Shown: positions 8,736-20,367, counted from the stretch's first letter. The stretch is 64,000 nucleotides of DNA from Clostridium formicaceticum (GCF_001854185.1 NZ_CP017603.1:3720001-3784000); one strand, 5' to 3'. Numbers and translations are program-made. Notes: generated from the letters alone by a model not told the origin.

Positions 8736-10967
8736 CTATATAAAGTAATCTATAGAATCTTCTTTAAACCTGTCTTTTTCAATATACTCTACTCCAATTC
8801 TACTTGAATACTTACAGTTCAATATGGGAATGGTTTCATACCTGTTCAGTTTTATACTTTTTATAAGATTTTCTTTAGTTTTATGATAGGGAACACTTAA
8901 AGTAAAATCCATCAATTTACTTCGAGCTATGACTTTTTTGCCTTTCAGTTCCCCTCTTTCCTTCTTGCTCATGGCTTTATCATATTCTTTCGATAAAATA
9001 TCAATATAACTACTAATTACTTCGAGATTTTTATTATATACCTCTTTTGGAATAACTGTCATAGAATTAATGTTTCTAAATATTTTTTTCACTTCATTTT
9101 TACACTTTTCATGATCCTCTATACTTTTTACATAATCGATATTCGCCTTTATTAGTTTATAATATTTAGTATTCTTTAAGTTTTCAGTAGTATAGAGGTT
9201 GCTTACTAGCTTCATCTTGTCTTCTTCTTTTAGTTGACCATCTATATTTCTTAAAGCTTCTTTCGATAGCTGAAAAATATCTTTATCTATAACATAGCCA
9301 ACACCACTACACTCCTTGTCCCCTCCATCAAAAACATAACAATTATATCCACTTTCATTAAATTGTCTACTTCTATAGCATCTTCCCATCCTCTGAAAAA
9401 GCCCATTTAAGTCCGACAACTCTGTAATTAGTATATCAAAGTCAATATCTAGCGATGCCTCCACCACTTGAGTAGTTACCCATATACCATATTCACTTGA
9501 GTCTTTGTTTCCTATACTTAGTATGTTATGTTCTTTTTCTTTACGATCTTTTTTTATAAAATTACTATGGAACAAATTTACACATTCAACCTTGTGTTGA
9601 ATTTTTAGGTTTTTATATACCCGCTGTGCTTCTTTTACAGTATTACAAATAACTAATACTTTATTTTTATTATATAAATTTATAATATAGTCTGTATTCA
9701 TCTGTTCCCTTATGATTTTTACACTATGTCTTACTCTATCATTATTTGTGAAGGTTTTGGGAGGAATAAAATCTATCCCCTCTTCCTTTAATAAATCAAT
9801 CACTAAGTTGGGTAATGTGGCTGTTAATATAGCAAACTTTCCACCAATTTTGGTAATATAGGATAAACCAATAATTAAGTATGCCAATAAATCAGAAGAG
9901 TACATTTGAACCTCATCAATTACAGTTTTTGAATAAGCTAAAGTAGCAAGCTTTGATTCAAATCCTCTATACCTATACACAAAGTCAAACACTTGATCTA
10001 AAGTACAAATTGTAAGAGGGAGAGATAGTTGTTTTGTTTTATTGTAGTATTCATCAATATCTACTTCTTCCAAATCCTTATTTAAATATTCACTGTAAGT
10101 ATCAGAATGCAGCAAACCTACTTTATCTTCATAACCCTCTTTAATAATTTTTCCTGCTACTCTATCGTACATTGCATTTATAGCTGTTTTTAATGGAAGC
10201 GTAAAAAAACCTTTCTGATCTCCTATCCATTGAAGTCCTGCTTCTGTTTTTCCCATACCGGTTTCTGCTATAGCAATGATATTATCTTCTTTATGAGATA
10301 ACATGTGTTTTTGTAAGTCATTCCAAGTCGCATGGATATCTTTTTCTTGCCATTCTTCCATTAGATTACTTAAACTCTTCATCAGAAAGTCATTTGGCTT
10401 TTCAACATCTATATCTCCACTGGCAGCGTAATCAATTCTATTTAATAAACCCTTCACTAAAATATAATTGAAAAACATTTTTTCATTATCTTTTTGGTAT
10501 ATTCTGTCCTTGGCAAAATATTTGGCTCCTAGCTTCTTAACTTGAATATCCTTAATCTTTTCATACATGAAGTTCTCTGCTTCTTTTTCAATAAGTTTTA
10601 TTTCTTCTTTTAGTTGATGATTATCAAAATTAAATTCTCTTTCATGATGATATGCTACAGCATGTGCTAAAATTTTTATTTCATCATCATTAAATCCTCT
10701 ATCTTTTAATGCTTTTGCATTTATAAAAGCCAAGCTTAAAATTCCATGAGGTATTTCACCTTCTATTTTTTCTTGACTCTCAATCTTTTGTTGAAATTTA
10801 ATATTCATCTTTCCAAGATCATGATATAAGCATGCTAGGTATAATATATCCCAATTTATTTCTAAATTAGGATATATGGATTTTAAAATATTATAATTCT
10901 TTAGTAAATGATCTGTATGTTGTTGAATTGTTTCCTGCGGATTTGATTTAGCTAAATATCTATTCAC
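8736..10967 (-). CDS. cas3: CRISPR-associated nuclease-helicase Cas3
   Basis: A 743-residue single-chain Cas3 that is recruited by Cascade to unwind and degrade target DNA. The N-terminal HD nuclease has His17 and the His49-Asp50 pair (YHDLGKMN). The helicase part has Walker A ETGMGKTE (235-242), a DEVQ box (351-354), the ILTATLP motif III and QRMGRCYR motif VI near residue 520. The start is GTG, supported by AAAGGAGGG five bases upstream. All key motifs are intact, so interference is probably functional. Confidence 0.95.
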   Translation of the reverse strand: MNRYLAKSNPQETIQQHTDHLLKNYNILKSIYPNLEINWDILYLACLYHDLGKMNIKFQQKIESQEKIEGEIPHGILSLAFINAKALKDRGFNDDEIKILAHAVAYHHEREFNFDNHQLKEEIKLIEKEAENFMYEKIKDIQVKKLGAKYFAKDRIYQKDNEKMFFNYILVKGLLNRIDYAASGDIDVEKPNDFLMKSLSNLMEEWQEKDIHATWNDLQKHMLSHKEDNIIAIAETGMGKTEAGLQWIGDQKGFFTLPLKTAINAMYDRVAGKIIKEGYEDKVGLLHSDTYSEYLNKDLEEVDIDEYYNKTKQLSLPLTICTLDQVFDFVYRYRGFESKLATLAYSKTVIDEVQMYSSDLLAYLIIGLSYITKIGGKFAILTATLPNLVIDLLKEEGIDFIPPKTFTNNDRVRHSVKIIREQMNTDYIINLYNKNKVLVICNTVKEAQRVYKNLKIQHKVECVNLFHSNFIKKDRKEKEHNILSIGNKDSSEYGIWVTTQVVEASLDIDFDILITELSDLNGLFQRMGRCYRSRQFNESGYNCYVFDGGDKECSGVGYVIDKDIFQLSKEALRNIDGQLKEEDKMKLVSNLYTTENLKNTKYYKLIKANIDYVKSIEDHEKCKNEVKKIFRNINSMTVIPKEVYNKNLEVISSYIDILSKEYDKAMSKKERGELKGKKVIARSKLMDFTLSVPYHKTKENLIKSIKLNRYETIPILNCKYSSRIGVEYIEKDRFKEDSIDYFI

Positions 10968-10989
10968 ATTTTCCCTCCTTTGAGGTTAT

Positions 10990-12615
<1,626 letters not shown>

Positions 12616-12616
<1 letters not shown>

Positions 12617-14286
12617 TATTCATCTCCCCCGTTCTTTTTAGTACTCTCTTTCCCTTCTATTAATCCTGTAACAAAAGCGTACCCAATAGTTTTATATTTT
12701 TCATCGTCTTTTAAAGCTTCTAAAAATATACTAGGTACTGTCTTTTGTGAATATAAATAACAATTTAATAGAGTATCCATAAACATATCTTTATTATTAG
12801 TTTTTAAAGCATTAAGCAATCTATAGGAAATCCCATTTAATTTGTCCTGTGCTCCTTTCTCTTTGTATTGCTCCCTCAAATAATACCCTGAGATATTGGC
12901 ATTTTTTATAATATCTTTATCTGTGTTTTTCATATAATCCATTCCCTCCAAACATCTAAAATTTATATTTAATATACTGACTAGTTGTGAAGTATTGAAT
13001 CTACAGTCTTTAGGATTAGATAGTTTGTACACTAGAAGCTTTTGTATAAGTGTAAATAAATTATGATTATTTAAAATTCTGTTGATCACAAGCTCATAAA
13101 TATTAAAATAAGTATTTATTTCCTTAAATCCACTATGGATTATATTATTTAAATCATTTTGAGATTGTCTTATTATGCACAATGCTTTTTTTGATAAAAT
13201 ATTAAATCTATATTGTCCTTCCTCGTATCTGACAACTTGAATATCTGCTAATTCATACTTCACTTTGTCTTGAAATTGGTCTTGAATAGAATTCACCAGC
13301 GCTCTATAAGTAAGCAACTTGTCGGCTTTATGTTCTTGCAGAATTTCACTTTTCACTTTATTGTTTATGTTTACTGCCTCTTGAAAGCTATTGTTGTCAT
13401 TTATGTATATACCTTTATCATATACATAAGTGATGCCAGCAGGAGTACAGGAAAGAACCAACTTGCATATAGGGCACACAGCAATATCATTACTAAAATT
13501 CCAAGTATGAGAGGATTTCCTACTGACATCAAACCCTATATTATTTAGAAAGCTCAAGTCATTTTTCAAGTCTTTTATATTTCTACCACAAGTAAAGCAA
13601 TTGAATTTTTCATTAGTAGCTTTTTTATCTATATATTCTTTAACAGGCTCAATAAAATAGTTCTTGTAATCTAAGTAAATATCTTTTTCCTTTGTTTGCG
13701 GATTTAAAAAACAAACTCCATCCCACGAATGTTTTATTATAGTATAGATGACATTTTTTCCTGCTAAATATTTCCTATAATTATCTTTATTACAATAGCT
13801 AATTATTACTTTCAATTGTTGAAACATATTTTTTATTTCAGAGTCTTTATCTTTTATTGATTCCTTCTTTCTTATTTTTATTATTTGTAGTTCCTTTGCT
13901 AACTCTAAAATATCTACTTCATCATTAATAAGTTCATATGCCGCTCTATAGCTATTACTGTTCAAATAATATTTCACTACATTTTTAATGTAGTTATTTA
14001 GTACTTCTAAATCTTCTTCTTCAAAAGTTTCAAAGTTCTTATCCTCATGATACTTGATTGTACTTTCATAAGATACTATTTTAAAGTAGGATAAGTATGC
14101 TTGATACTTATTAATAAAATACTTAAAGTATTTCTCTTCAAAGTTTTCTAATAAAGATAAGTCCAACTCCATATACTGTTCTGCATAATCCACCTTATCT
14201 CCTGAATGTTTTAGTACATTATATAATCCTACCAACCCAGCATTATACAACCAATCACTCATCTCTAACCTTATCTTCTCCCCCAT
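12616..14286 (-). CDS. cas8b: Cascade large subunit Cas8b (Cst1-like)
   Basis: A 556-residue large subunit, identified by its place between cas6 and cas7 and by a zinc-ribbon pattern in the middle (CFTCGRNI, later CPICKLVLSCTPAG), as in Cas8b1/Cst1 proteins. Large subunits recognise the PAM in target DNA and help recruit Cas3. The sequence is lysine- and asparagine-rich, as expected in this AT-rich genome. Large-subunit sequences diverge quickly, so the exact subgroup is uncertain, but the role is well supported by context. Confidence 0.88.
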
Positions 14287-14298
14287 CTCCTCACCTCC

Positions 14299-15027
14299 TT
14301 ACACAATATCCACCATGCCGAATCCACTGCTCCTTTTACTACCAATACCGGCCTTGTATAAATAATCTAAAATGTATGGTTGTCCTTTCATTTTTATGTT
14401 GGTTATATTAGAAAGCACTTCAATACCATAGTTTTTTACCTTGACTTCTTTGTTGGTCTGTGCTATTTCTATCTTTACATCTTCAAAGTCCAACAATCCT
14501 TTTTCTCCCAATGCATCTTTTATTTGATACTTCAGGTTTTCTATAAAAATAGCTTGTCCTTCTTGATTGCTTAGAGAATGATACCAGGTTTTTTTGTTAT
14601 TTCCGCTATGTTCTCTAACTACTATAGGACTTAATGGTCTGTAGGTTACCTCGTAACTATGCACCAATTTTTCTCTAATAAGATTAATTTTTTGCAATGT
14701 TATAGTATTATTGGTTATAGGATAGCTTTTTCCTTTATTATGTAGAATAGAATTGAAAAACATTATGCCATCTTCATGATGATAAGATGAAAAGTTCAAT
14801 AAAATTTTCTTACTTGGAACAAGGATTTCTTCTCTTAAAAATTTACAATTACCTAAGTATAAAGAGAAAGTAAAGTCTTTCTTTTTGTTCTGTTCCTCCA
14901 TATATAGGGCTTTGTAATAATCTTCATTGTATGAACTAAAGCAACTTTTGAGCAGCGATAAAATAATCCTATTTTTATCCTTAGGTATCATCTCGTTTTC
15001 TAATAAAATTTCTACACCAAATCGCAT
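14299..15027 (-). CDS. cas6: CRISPR repeat endoribonuclease Cas6
   Basis: About 242 residues. Cas6 cuts the pre-crRNA within the repeat to give crRNAs with an 8-nt 5' handle. The C-terminal glycine-rich loop GIGSKRSSGFGMVDIV is diagnostic of the family. The start is set at 15027, where GGGAGGTGGAGCT precedes the ATG; an upstream in-frame start would translate through this ribosome binding site. It is the first gene of the cas operon, with a candidate promoter about 30-60 bases upstream. Confidence 0.9.
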   Translation of the reverse strand: MRFGVEILLENEMIPKDKNRIILSLLKSCFSSYNEDYYKALYMEEQNKKKDFTFSLYLGNCKFLREEILVPSKKILLNFSSYHHEDGIMFFNSILHNKGKSYPITNNTITLQKINLIREKLVHSYEVTYRPLSPIVVREHSGNNKKTWYHSLSNQEGQAIFIENLKYQIKDALGEKGLLDFEDVKIEIAQTNKEVKVKNYGIEVLSNITNIKMKGQPYILDYLYKAGIGSKRSSGFGMVDIV

Positions 15028-15057
15028 AGCTCCACCTCCCAACTCTATTATAATTTA

Positions 15058-15086
15058 TAAATAGGAAATATAATGTACTGTTTCAA
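15058..15086 (-). promoter_or_regulatory. Candidate cas operon promoter
   Basis: On the minus strand TTGAAA (15081-15086), 17 bases, then TATTTA (15058-15063), in the only gap between the WYL gene's terminator and cas6. The -10 is imperfect; another TATAAT-like run lies a few bases downstream. Confidence 0.4.
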
Positions 15087-15105
15087 AAATTTGGTTGATT
15101 AATTT

Positions 15106-15132
15106 CAAAAAAATAATCTCTAAGAGATTATT
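15106..15132 (-). terminator. Terminator of the WYL regulator gene
   Basis: Inverted repeat AATAATCTC/GAGATTATT (15112-15120 and 15124-15132, 3-base loop), with a run of T on the minus strand. It overlaps the stop codon of the WYL gene and separates it from cas6. Confidence 0.6.
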
Positions 15133-16075
15133 TATACAAACTTGCGATTTTATTGATTTCTTCAAATACATCCTCTTTAAGTTTCAGTGGTTCTAGCACC
15201 TCCACACTACTTCCCATACTCATAATCCAAGTCTTTATTTCAGTGTAACCTTTGATTTTTGCTTGAAAGTATATCGTATTTTCATCCATTACCGTTATTC
15301 TTTGATTCTTAGCAATTTGCTTTTCTTTTACGATCTCACTCATAGGATAGTAGATTTTCAATTTAAGCTCTATAAGCTCATCATTATATATTCCAAAGGA
15401 TTTTTCTAAAACTTCCTCAAAGTCAAAGGGGATTTTTTCATTAAACTTCTCTTTTAGTATTTCATAGGTTATAATTCTAGATAATTTAAAAAACCTTATA
15501 CCCTTTGCACTTTCACAGTAACCAAAAAAATAAGTAGCTCCTTTATAATCAAAGATACCGTAAGGGTTCACTAATCTTTCTTTTATCTCTAATCCCTTCT
15601 TTTTTAAAGATTTATAGGTTATCTTTACTTTTTTGTTTCGATTAACAGCTAAATTAATATCTATCCATACGATCTTTTCTTTTGCTAGCGTTTCATCAGA
15701 TTTACGCAAAACCTTATTGTGATAATATATATTATCTGTAGGTTCATGAATGCTTAATATTTTACTGGCCATAATTTCAAATTTTGAACTGTAATGATAT
15801 TTGCCGCTTTTTATAGCTTCTGTTGCCATTTTTAATGTACTCAGCTCTTCCATAGCAAGATGTATTCCTTCTAAACTTCTTTTATTCTCCAAGTAATACC
15901 CCCCATCTCTTCCTAACTTCGAACCTATGTATATTCCTGCCATTTCCAAATCCTGCTTATATTTTTTTACCATTCTAGGCGTTACTTCTAATTTTTCTGC
16001 TATTTCTTCAACCTTTACTATATCTTTTACTTGAAGCAAAAAATACATATTCAGTGCATTTGATATTTTAGACAT
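15128..16075 (-). CDS. HTH-WYL transcriptional regulator
   Basis: 315 residues: an N-terminal HTH (DIVKVEEIAEKLEVTPRMVKKYKQDL, the last part being the recognition helix) followed by a WYL ligand-sensing domain (near 140-225: VKITYKSLKKKGLEIKERLV, YGIFDYKGATYFFGYC, RFFKLSRI) and a C-terminal extension. WYL proteins often sit beside CRISPR-Cas and other defence genes and bind nucleic-acid ligands to control them. It shares the strand and orientation of the cas operon and lies 101 bases upstream of cas6, so control of the cas genes is likely, but this is inference from context. Confidence 0.88.
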   Translation of the reverse strand: MSKISNALNMYFLLQVKDIVKVEEIAEKLEVTPRMVKKYKQDLEMAGIYIGSKLGRDGGYYLENKRSLEGIHLAMEELSTLKMATEAIKSGKYHYSSKFEIMASKILSIHEPTDNIYYHNKVLRKSDETLAKEKIVWIDINLAVNRNKKVKITYKSLKKKGLEIKERLVNPYGIFDYKGATYFFGYCESAKGIRFFKLSRIITYEILKEKFNEKIPFDFEEVLEKSFGIYNDELIELKLKIYYPMSEIVKEKQIAKNQRITVMDENTIYFQAKIKGYTEIKTWIMSMGSSVEVLEPLKLKEDVFEEINKIASLYK

Positions 16076-16202
16076 CTTTATCCTCCTTCTACCTAAAGCT
16101 GATTTTGATAGACTATTCCGTTATAATAATATTCTTGTTTTATATACCATTTCCTTCCTATGTTGTTCAAATATGTATAAATTAAGGAATCTCTTGAAGC
16201 TT

Positions 16203-16249
16203 ATAATAAAAGACCCACCACTTATACTAACACTTAGAAGTAGTAGGTC
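16203..16249 (-). terminator. Terminator of the gnd-zwf-cyclase operon
   Basis: On the minus strand GACCTACTACTT pairs with AAGTGGTGGGTC through two G-U pairs (16212-16249), then TTTTATTATAA. It lies just after the cyclase stop. The rest of the gap to the WYL gene (16076-16202) holds its upstream region; I see no other gene. Confidence 0.75.
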
Positions 16250-16254
16250 CTTCA

Positions 16255-16875
16255 TCATTCTTTTATTAATATCACCCTTGCTGGTGATGCTTCAACGTTT
16301 TTTATTTTTAATGGTAAAGCAATTAAGGTATATTCCCCCTCCTCTATTTCCTTTAACTGTAGTCCCTCTATAATCATGATGTTTTTACCTAGCAGCGTTC
16401 TATGGGTTTCGTATTGAGGTTGTTCTCTTTCGATGCCTAATGAATCAATTCCCACCCCTGCAATACCTATCTCCTCTAGATGTTTAGCACCGCTTTCCTC
16501 TAAATATATAAATTCAAAATCAAAGACTTCCGTAAAAGAATTTTTTGTTTTAAATAGAAGGAAATCCCCCTTCTCAATATTTTTCTCTTGCAGTATATTT
16601 TTGGTAATCTTATTCTCTACATAGGTGAGATCTAAAACCTTGCACTTTTTTACAAAGTTTTCTATACTGTAATTCTCCATTGTTTGCCCATCCTTCAGCA
16701 TATGTAAAGGAGCATCGATATGGGTTCCGGTGTGCATTCCCATCCTTATAGAAGATTCGTAAGTTCTACTGTTACTATGATCTGTTTTTACGGTAATTTC
16801 AGGCTTATTTTCTTCTTTATTTTTATATACCATCATATTCTGATGAATATCCATTGAAACATCGTAAATTTCCAT
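16255..16875 (-). CDS. Cyclase-family metal hydrolase (kynurenine formamidase-like)
   Basis: A 206-residue member of the cyclase family (Pfam Cyclase, including KynB). The metal-binding motif HTGTHIDAP (near residue 48) is intact, with a downstream His in the YETHRTLLG region. Family members hydrolyse N-formylkynurenine, isatin or other amides and lactones, and no kynurenine pathway gene is nearby. It lies 12 bases after zwf, so it is co-transcribed with the oxidative pentose phosphate genes; a role on a sugar lactone is an untested possibility. The real substrate is unknown. Confidence 0.75.
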   Translation of the reverse strand: MEIYDVSMDIHQNMMVYKNKEENKPEITVKTDHSNSRTYESSIRMGMHTGTHIDAPLHMLKDGQTMENYSIENFVKKCKVLDLTYVENKITKNILQEKNIEKGDFLLFKTKNSFTEVFDFEFIYLEESGAKHLEEIGIAGVGIDSLGIEREQPQYETHRTLLGKNIMIIEGLQLKEIEEGEYTLIALPLKIKNVEASPARVILIKE

Positions 16876-16887
16876 TGTTATCCTCTC

Positions 16888-18381
16888 CTATATATTGATC
16901 CAGCCCCGCTTATCTTTTTGCAGCAGTAAATCTGTCTCCTTTGGTCCCCAAGTCCCTGCTTCGTAATTTGGAAAAACTGGTTTTTGTTTTTTCCATCCCT
17001 CTAAAATACTATCAACAAATCTCCATGAATATTCCACCTCGTCCCATCTTGCAAAAAGGGTAGAATCTCCCCGCATCACATCATATAATAACCTTTCATA
17101 GGCTTCTGGGGAATTGATATCCAACTGACAATTTTGACAAAAATCCATTTGCACGGGGATAATTTTTTGCTGGGTTCCTGGTTCCTTTGCATTAAATCGA
17201 AAAAACACCCCTTCTCTAGGTTGAATCCTTATCACCAACAAATTCGGCTGTAATATCTTTTCCTTAAAATATAATATATTTTCTATAGATTTAAACTGTA
17301 TAATGATTTCTGTAGACTTTTGCGGCATTCTTTTTCCCGTTCTTATATAAAATGGGACCCCTGCCCACCTAAAATTTTCTATAAACACCCTTAGCGCAAC
17401 ATAGGTTTCTGTATCAGAGGTCACAGATACACGTTCTTCTTCTCTATAGCCCAAAAAACTTTCACCCCCCAATTGACCGGGTCCATATTGTCCACGGACG
17501 GTGTTTTCCTGTACATCCTCTTGTGTAATTTTTTTAAGGGCTTTTAGCACCTTTACCTTTTCATTTCTAATGGACTCCGTATCCAAATCATTGGGAGGTT
17601 CCATTCCGATAAGACTCACTAGCTGGAGCATATGGCTCTGTACCATATCCCGCATTGCTCCCGCCTTCTCGTAATACCCCCCTCGATTTTCTACCCCCAC
17701 CCTCTCACTGGAAGATATCTGTATATTATCAATGTATTTACTATTCCATAGAGGTTCAAAAAACATGTTTGCAAAGCGCAATACCATAATGTTCTGCAAC
17801 ATCTCTTTTCCTAGATAATGATCAATTCTATAGGTGTTTTTTTCTTGAAAGACCTCAACAATTTTGCTATTTAAATACTTTGCTGATTCCAAATCTCTAC
17901 CGAAGGGTTTTTCTATAACGATTCTACGCCATGATTTCTCTTCCTTATTTATCACATGCTTATGAAGGGCATCAATGATATGCTGAAAATATTCTGGTGC
18001 TACCGCCATATAATAGATTTTATTCCCCTTAGTGTGATGCTTTTCATCTATGATTTGCAATCTTTTTTGCAGTTCAATGTATCCTTCCTTCTCCAAAAAA
18101 TTCATACTTTCATAATAAATTTTATGACTTATATCCTTCCAAACCTCTTCCTCCATAGGAAATCTTGAAAATTTCTTTACTGCCTTGTAGGCTTCTTCCC
18201 TATAAGTATTACTGGTTTTATCCTTTCTGCCAATAGCCATAATGGAAAACGCCTCTGGCAACAATCTTTGATACTGCAAATTGTAAATGGCAGGCAATAG
18301 TTTTCTATGGGTTAAGTCACCAGTAGCTCCAAATATCACCAAAGTACAAGATAAATCTAAATTAGTATCCACTTTATTCAC
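16888..18381 (-). CDS. zwf: Glucose-6-phosphate 1-dehydrogenase
   Basis: 497 residues, normal length. It oxidises glucose 6-phosphate to 6-phosphogluconolactone with reduction of NAD(P). Visible motifs are the Rossmann segment VIFGATGDLTHRKLLPAIYN, EKPFGRDL, and the active-site signature RIDHYLGKEMLQN with the catalytic His. The gene follows gnd by 17 bases, so the two oxidative pentose phosphate enzymes are co-transcribed. No separate phosphogluconolactonase is present in the window. Confidence 0.97.
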   Translation of the reverse strand: MNKVDTNLDLSCTLVIFGATGDLTHRKLLPAIYNLQYQRLLPEAFSIMAIGRKDKTSNTYREEAYKAVKKFSRFPMEEEVWKDISHKIYYESMNFLEKEGYIELQKRLQIIDEKHHTKGNKIYYMAVAPEYFQHIIDALHKHVINKEEKSWRRIVIEKPFGRDLESAKYLNSKIVEVFQEKNTYRIDHYLGKEMLQNIMVLRFANMFFEPLWNSKYIDNIQISSSERVGVENRGGYYEKAGAMRDMVQSHMLQLVSLIGMEPPNDLDTESIRNEKVKVLKALKKITQEDVQENTVRGQYGPGQLGGESFLGYREEERVSVTSDTETYVALRVFIENFRWAGVPFYIRTGKRMPQKSTEIIIQFKSIENILYFKEKILQPNLLVIRIQPREGVFFRFNAKEPGTQQKIIPVQMDFCQNCQLDINSPEAYERLLYDVMRGDSTLFARWDEVEYSWRFVDSILEGWKKQKPVFPNYEAGTWGPKETDLLLQKDKRGWINI

Positions 18382-18398
18382 CTGCTTCCTCAGTATGG

Positions 18399-19298
18399 TT
18401 ATTTCTTTTCTACATGGTGTCCTCCAAATTCATTTCTTAAAGCAGCTATCACCTTACCCGTAAAGGTGTCCTGTTGCTGAGATCTATACCTTACAAACAA
18501 TGAATCTGTAATAACCGGTGCTGGCACCTGAAGTTCCAAAGCTTCCTGCACTGTCCACAAACCTTCCCCAGATGAATGGATTATTCCCTTGATGGTTTCC
18601 AACTGTGGGTCCTTTTCAAAGGCCCTTTCCATTAGTTCCATAAGCCAACCTCGAATAACAGAACCATGATTCCATACCCTAGCCAACTCTTTGTAATTAA
18701 GATCAAACTGACTCTTTTCTAAAATTTCAAAGCCTTCACCCATTGCCTGTAACATACCATACTCAATACCATTATGAATCATCTTTACAAAATGCCCTGA
18801 ACCATTTCTGCCGGTATGCAAATATCCCTTTTCTAAACATATATCCTTAATGATGAGCTCAATCCTTTCGAATACTTCCTGCTCAGCCCCAATCATCATA
18901 CATGCTCCATTTCTTGCACCTTCTACGCCTCCGCTTGTTCCAACATCAACAAAATGCAAACTCTTTGCCTTCAGCATCTCATATCTTCTTAAGGTATCCT
19001 TATAATTGGAGTTCCCCCCATCTATAATAATATCTTCCTTATCCAATAGCGGAATCAGGATTTCTATCATGTCATCTACTGGATCACCAGCTGGCACCAT
19101 AAGCCAAATGATTCTGGGTGCACCTAATTTACTAACCAGCTCTTCAATGCTATAAGCCCCTATCAATCCTTCTGCTTCTCCCTCCTTTGTCTTTTCAGGG
19201 GATCTGTTATAGGCTACAACCCTATGATGATGATCCTTTATATTCAGAGCAAGATTATATCCCATTTTTCCTAAACCTATTATTCCTATTTCCATCAT
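18399..19298 (-). CDS. gnd: 6-phosphogluconate dehydrogenase, short (GndA-like) form
   Basis: About 299 residues, the short, typically NAD-dependent type rather than the 470-residue type. It decarboxylates 6-phosphogluconate to ribulose 5-phosphate. The N-terminal Rossmann motif GIIGLGKMGYNLA, the GGNSNYKD segment, GTSGGVEGA, and HFVKMIHNGIEYG with the catalytic Lys are all present. The start is uncertain: a GTG at 19304, then ATGs at 19298 and 19295, all behind AGGAG; I use the first ATG. It is the first gene of a gnd-zwf-cyclase operon. Confidence 0.93.
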   Translation of the reverse strand: MMEIGIIGLGKMGYNLALNIKDHHHRVVAYNRSPEKTKEGEAEGLIGAYSIEELVSKLGAPRIIWLMVPAGDPVDDMIEILIPLLDKEDIIIDGGNSNYKDTLRRYEMLKAKSLHFVDVGTSGGVEGARNGACMMIGAEQEVFERIELIIKDICLEKGYLHTGRNGSGHFVKMIHNGIEYGMLQAMGEGFEILEKSQFDLNYKELARVWNHGSVIRGWLMELMERAFEKDPQLETIKGIIHSSGEGLWTVQEALELQVPAPVITDSLFVRYRSQQQDTFTGKVIAALRNEFGGHHVEKK

Positions 19299-19321
19299 AA
19301 TCACTCCTATTTTCTATAAAC

Positions 19322-19349
19322 TTGAAACTGGTTTTGATTATTATATTTA
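19322..19349 (+). promoter_or_regulatory. Candidate promoter of the structured region
   Basis: TTGAAA (19322-19327), 16 bases, TATTTA (19344-19349), about 10 bases before the start of the hairpin-rich stretch. No other evidence supports it. Confidence 0.3.
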
Positions 19350-19356
19350 TTATCCT

Positions 19357-19985
19357 ATGGTTATATGCATGAAGATACCTTCCCCCTATAAAACAATAAA
19401 ACTTTCTAGTAGAAAAGATTTAAAAGTAGCGTTGATAACCGTTTATAAACAAAAAGTGCAAATGAGGGATAAAGAATTATTATTCTCTCCCTCGTCTGCA
19501 CTAAAATCTAACTATGAAAATCTATGGATAAAAAGAGCACGTAACGATCTACCTTGCACCAATATAGATAACTTATTACCTGCCTATGATCTTTCGACCA
19601 TAAACAAGCAGATCATTACCTATACTGATGGTTCGTTCGACCCTACAGGATACCTGTATAGCCCTATACAACCTTTCGGCTGTATAGAACCATTAGCTCT
19701 ATAACACTATTATAAAGCCTGCGGCACCCTGTAGCATCTTAGCTCGACCCTATAGCATAGGTTGGGATCTTATTATAATCAAATTATTAAGAAAGTAATC
19801 GACTATAATAAAACCTTTCCCAACACTATAGGATCTTCCCTCCGACTATATATTAGCCAGACCATGACCAATATATAATCTTTGGCCGACCCATATATAT
19901 CCCTAATGAGGAACATATATAAGTCTGGGCTCAACCGTTACGTACCCTACGCTATTATATTAACCAAATACAAAGTATAATATTC
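19357..19985. ncRNA. Candidate large structured RNA (strand uncertain)
   Basis: About 0.6 kb with no plausible gene but a dense series of inverted repeats: 19455-19502 (about 15-bp outer stem AGTGCA..GAGGGA with an inner AGAAT/ATTCT), 19586-19616 (ATGATC/GATCAT), 19644-19658 (TACAGG/CCTGTA), 19664-19687 (CTATACA/TGTATAG), 19749-19832 (three collinear stems: CCTATAG, GTTGGGA and TTATTATAATC, each with a partner), 19855-19931 (AGCCAGAC/GTCTGGGCT enclosing two smaller hairpins) and 19953-19983 (TATTATA/TATAATA). Short CGACC/CCGAC words recur. I do not recognise it as a known RNA class. The remaining stretch 19986-20163 is AT-rich and featureless. Confidence 0.45.
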
Positions 19986-20163
19986 TGTTAATTTCTTCCT
20001 TTTTCGCATCCTCATTCTTCCTTATTAGGATTGTTCGTATAAATACTTATGTAGAAGAGTAGTTTCAAGAGGAACTCTAGTTTTTAATAGAAAAAAATTA
20101 TAATGATAGCGAATTTTGTAGATTGTATTATGTATACAGAGCTATTCTCTGTTAAATGGTTTT

Positions 20164-20180
20164 TATCGAATTTTGTCGAA
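20164..20180 (+). promoter_or_regulatory. Paired Spo0A-type boxes
   Basis: TATCGAA (20164-20170) and TGTCGAA (20174-20180) are spaced exactly 10 bp apart; TGTCGAA is the core of the Spo0A box. They lie about 190 bp upstream of the 20368 gene. An equivalent pair with the same spacing occurs at 45679-45695. Confidence 0.55.
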
Positions 20181-20367
20181 TTTGATATTTTTATAACAAT
20201 ATTATATGATTGTCTTGTATTAAACATGGTAAAAGACAATATTTTTTCAAAACTTCTTTAACTGTGAAAATTGCAGCTTGCCTTTGTTTCAAGGTGTAAA
20301 TAAAGGTAAATGAGAAGTTTGGTAATGATAAGCTATTATTGGAAAATTGACAGGAGGATGCGTTAAT

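Noticed and set aside
19357-19704. 115-codon plus-strand ORF in the hairpin-rich region
   Set aside because: Composition and sequence give no family, it runs through strong inverted repeats, and no ribosome binding site is seen.
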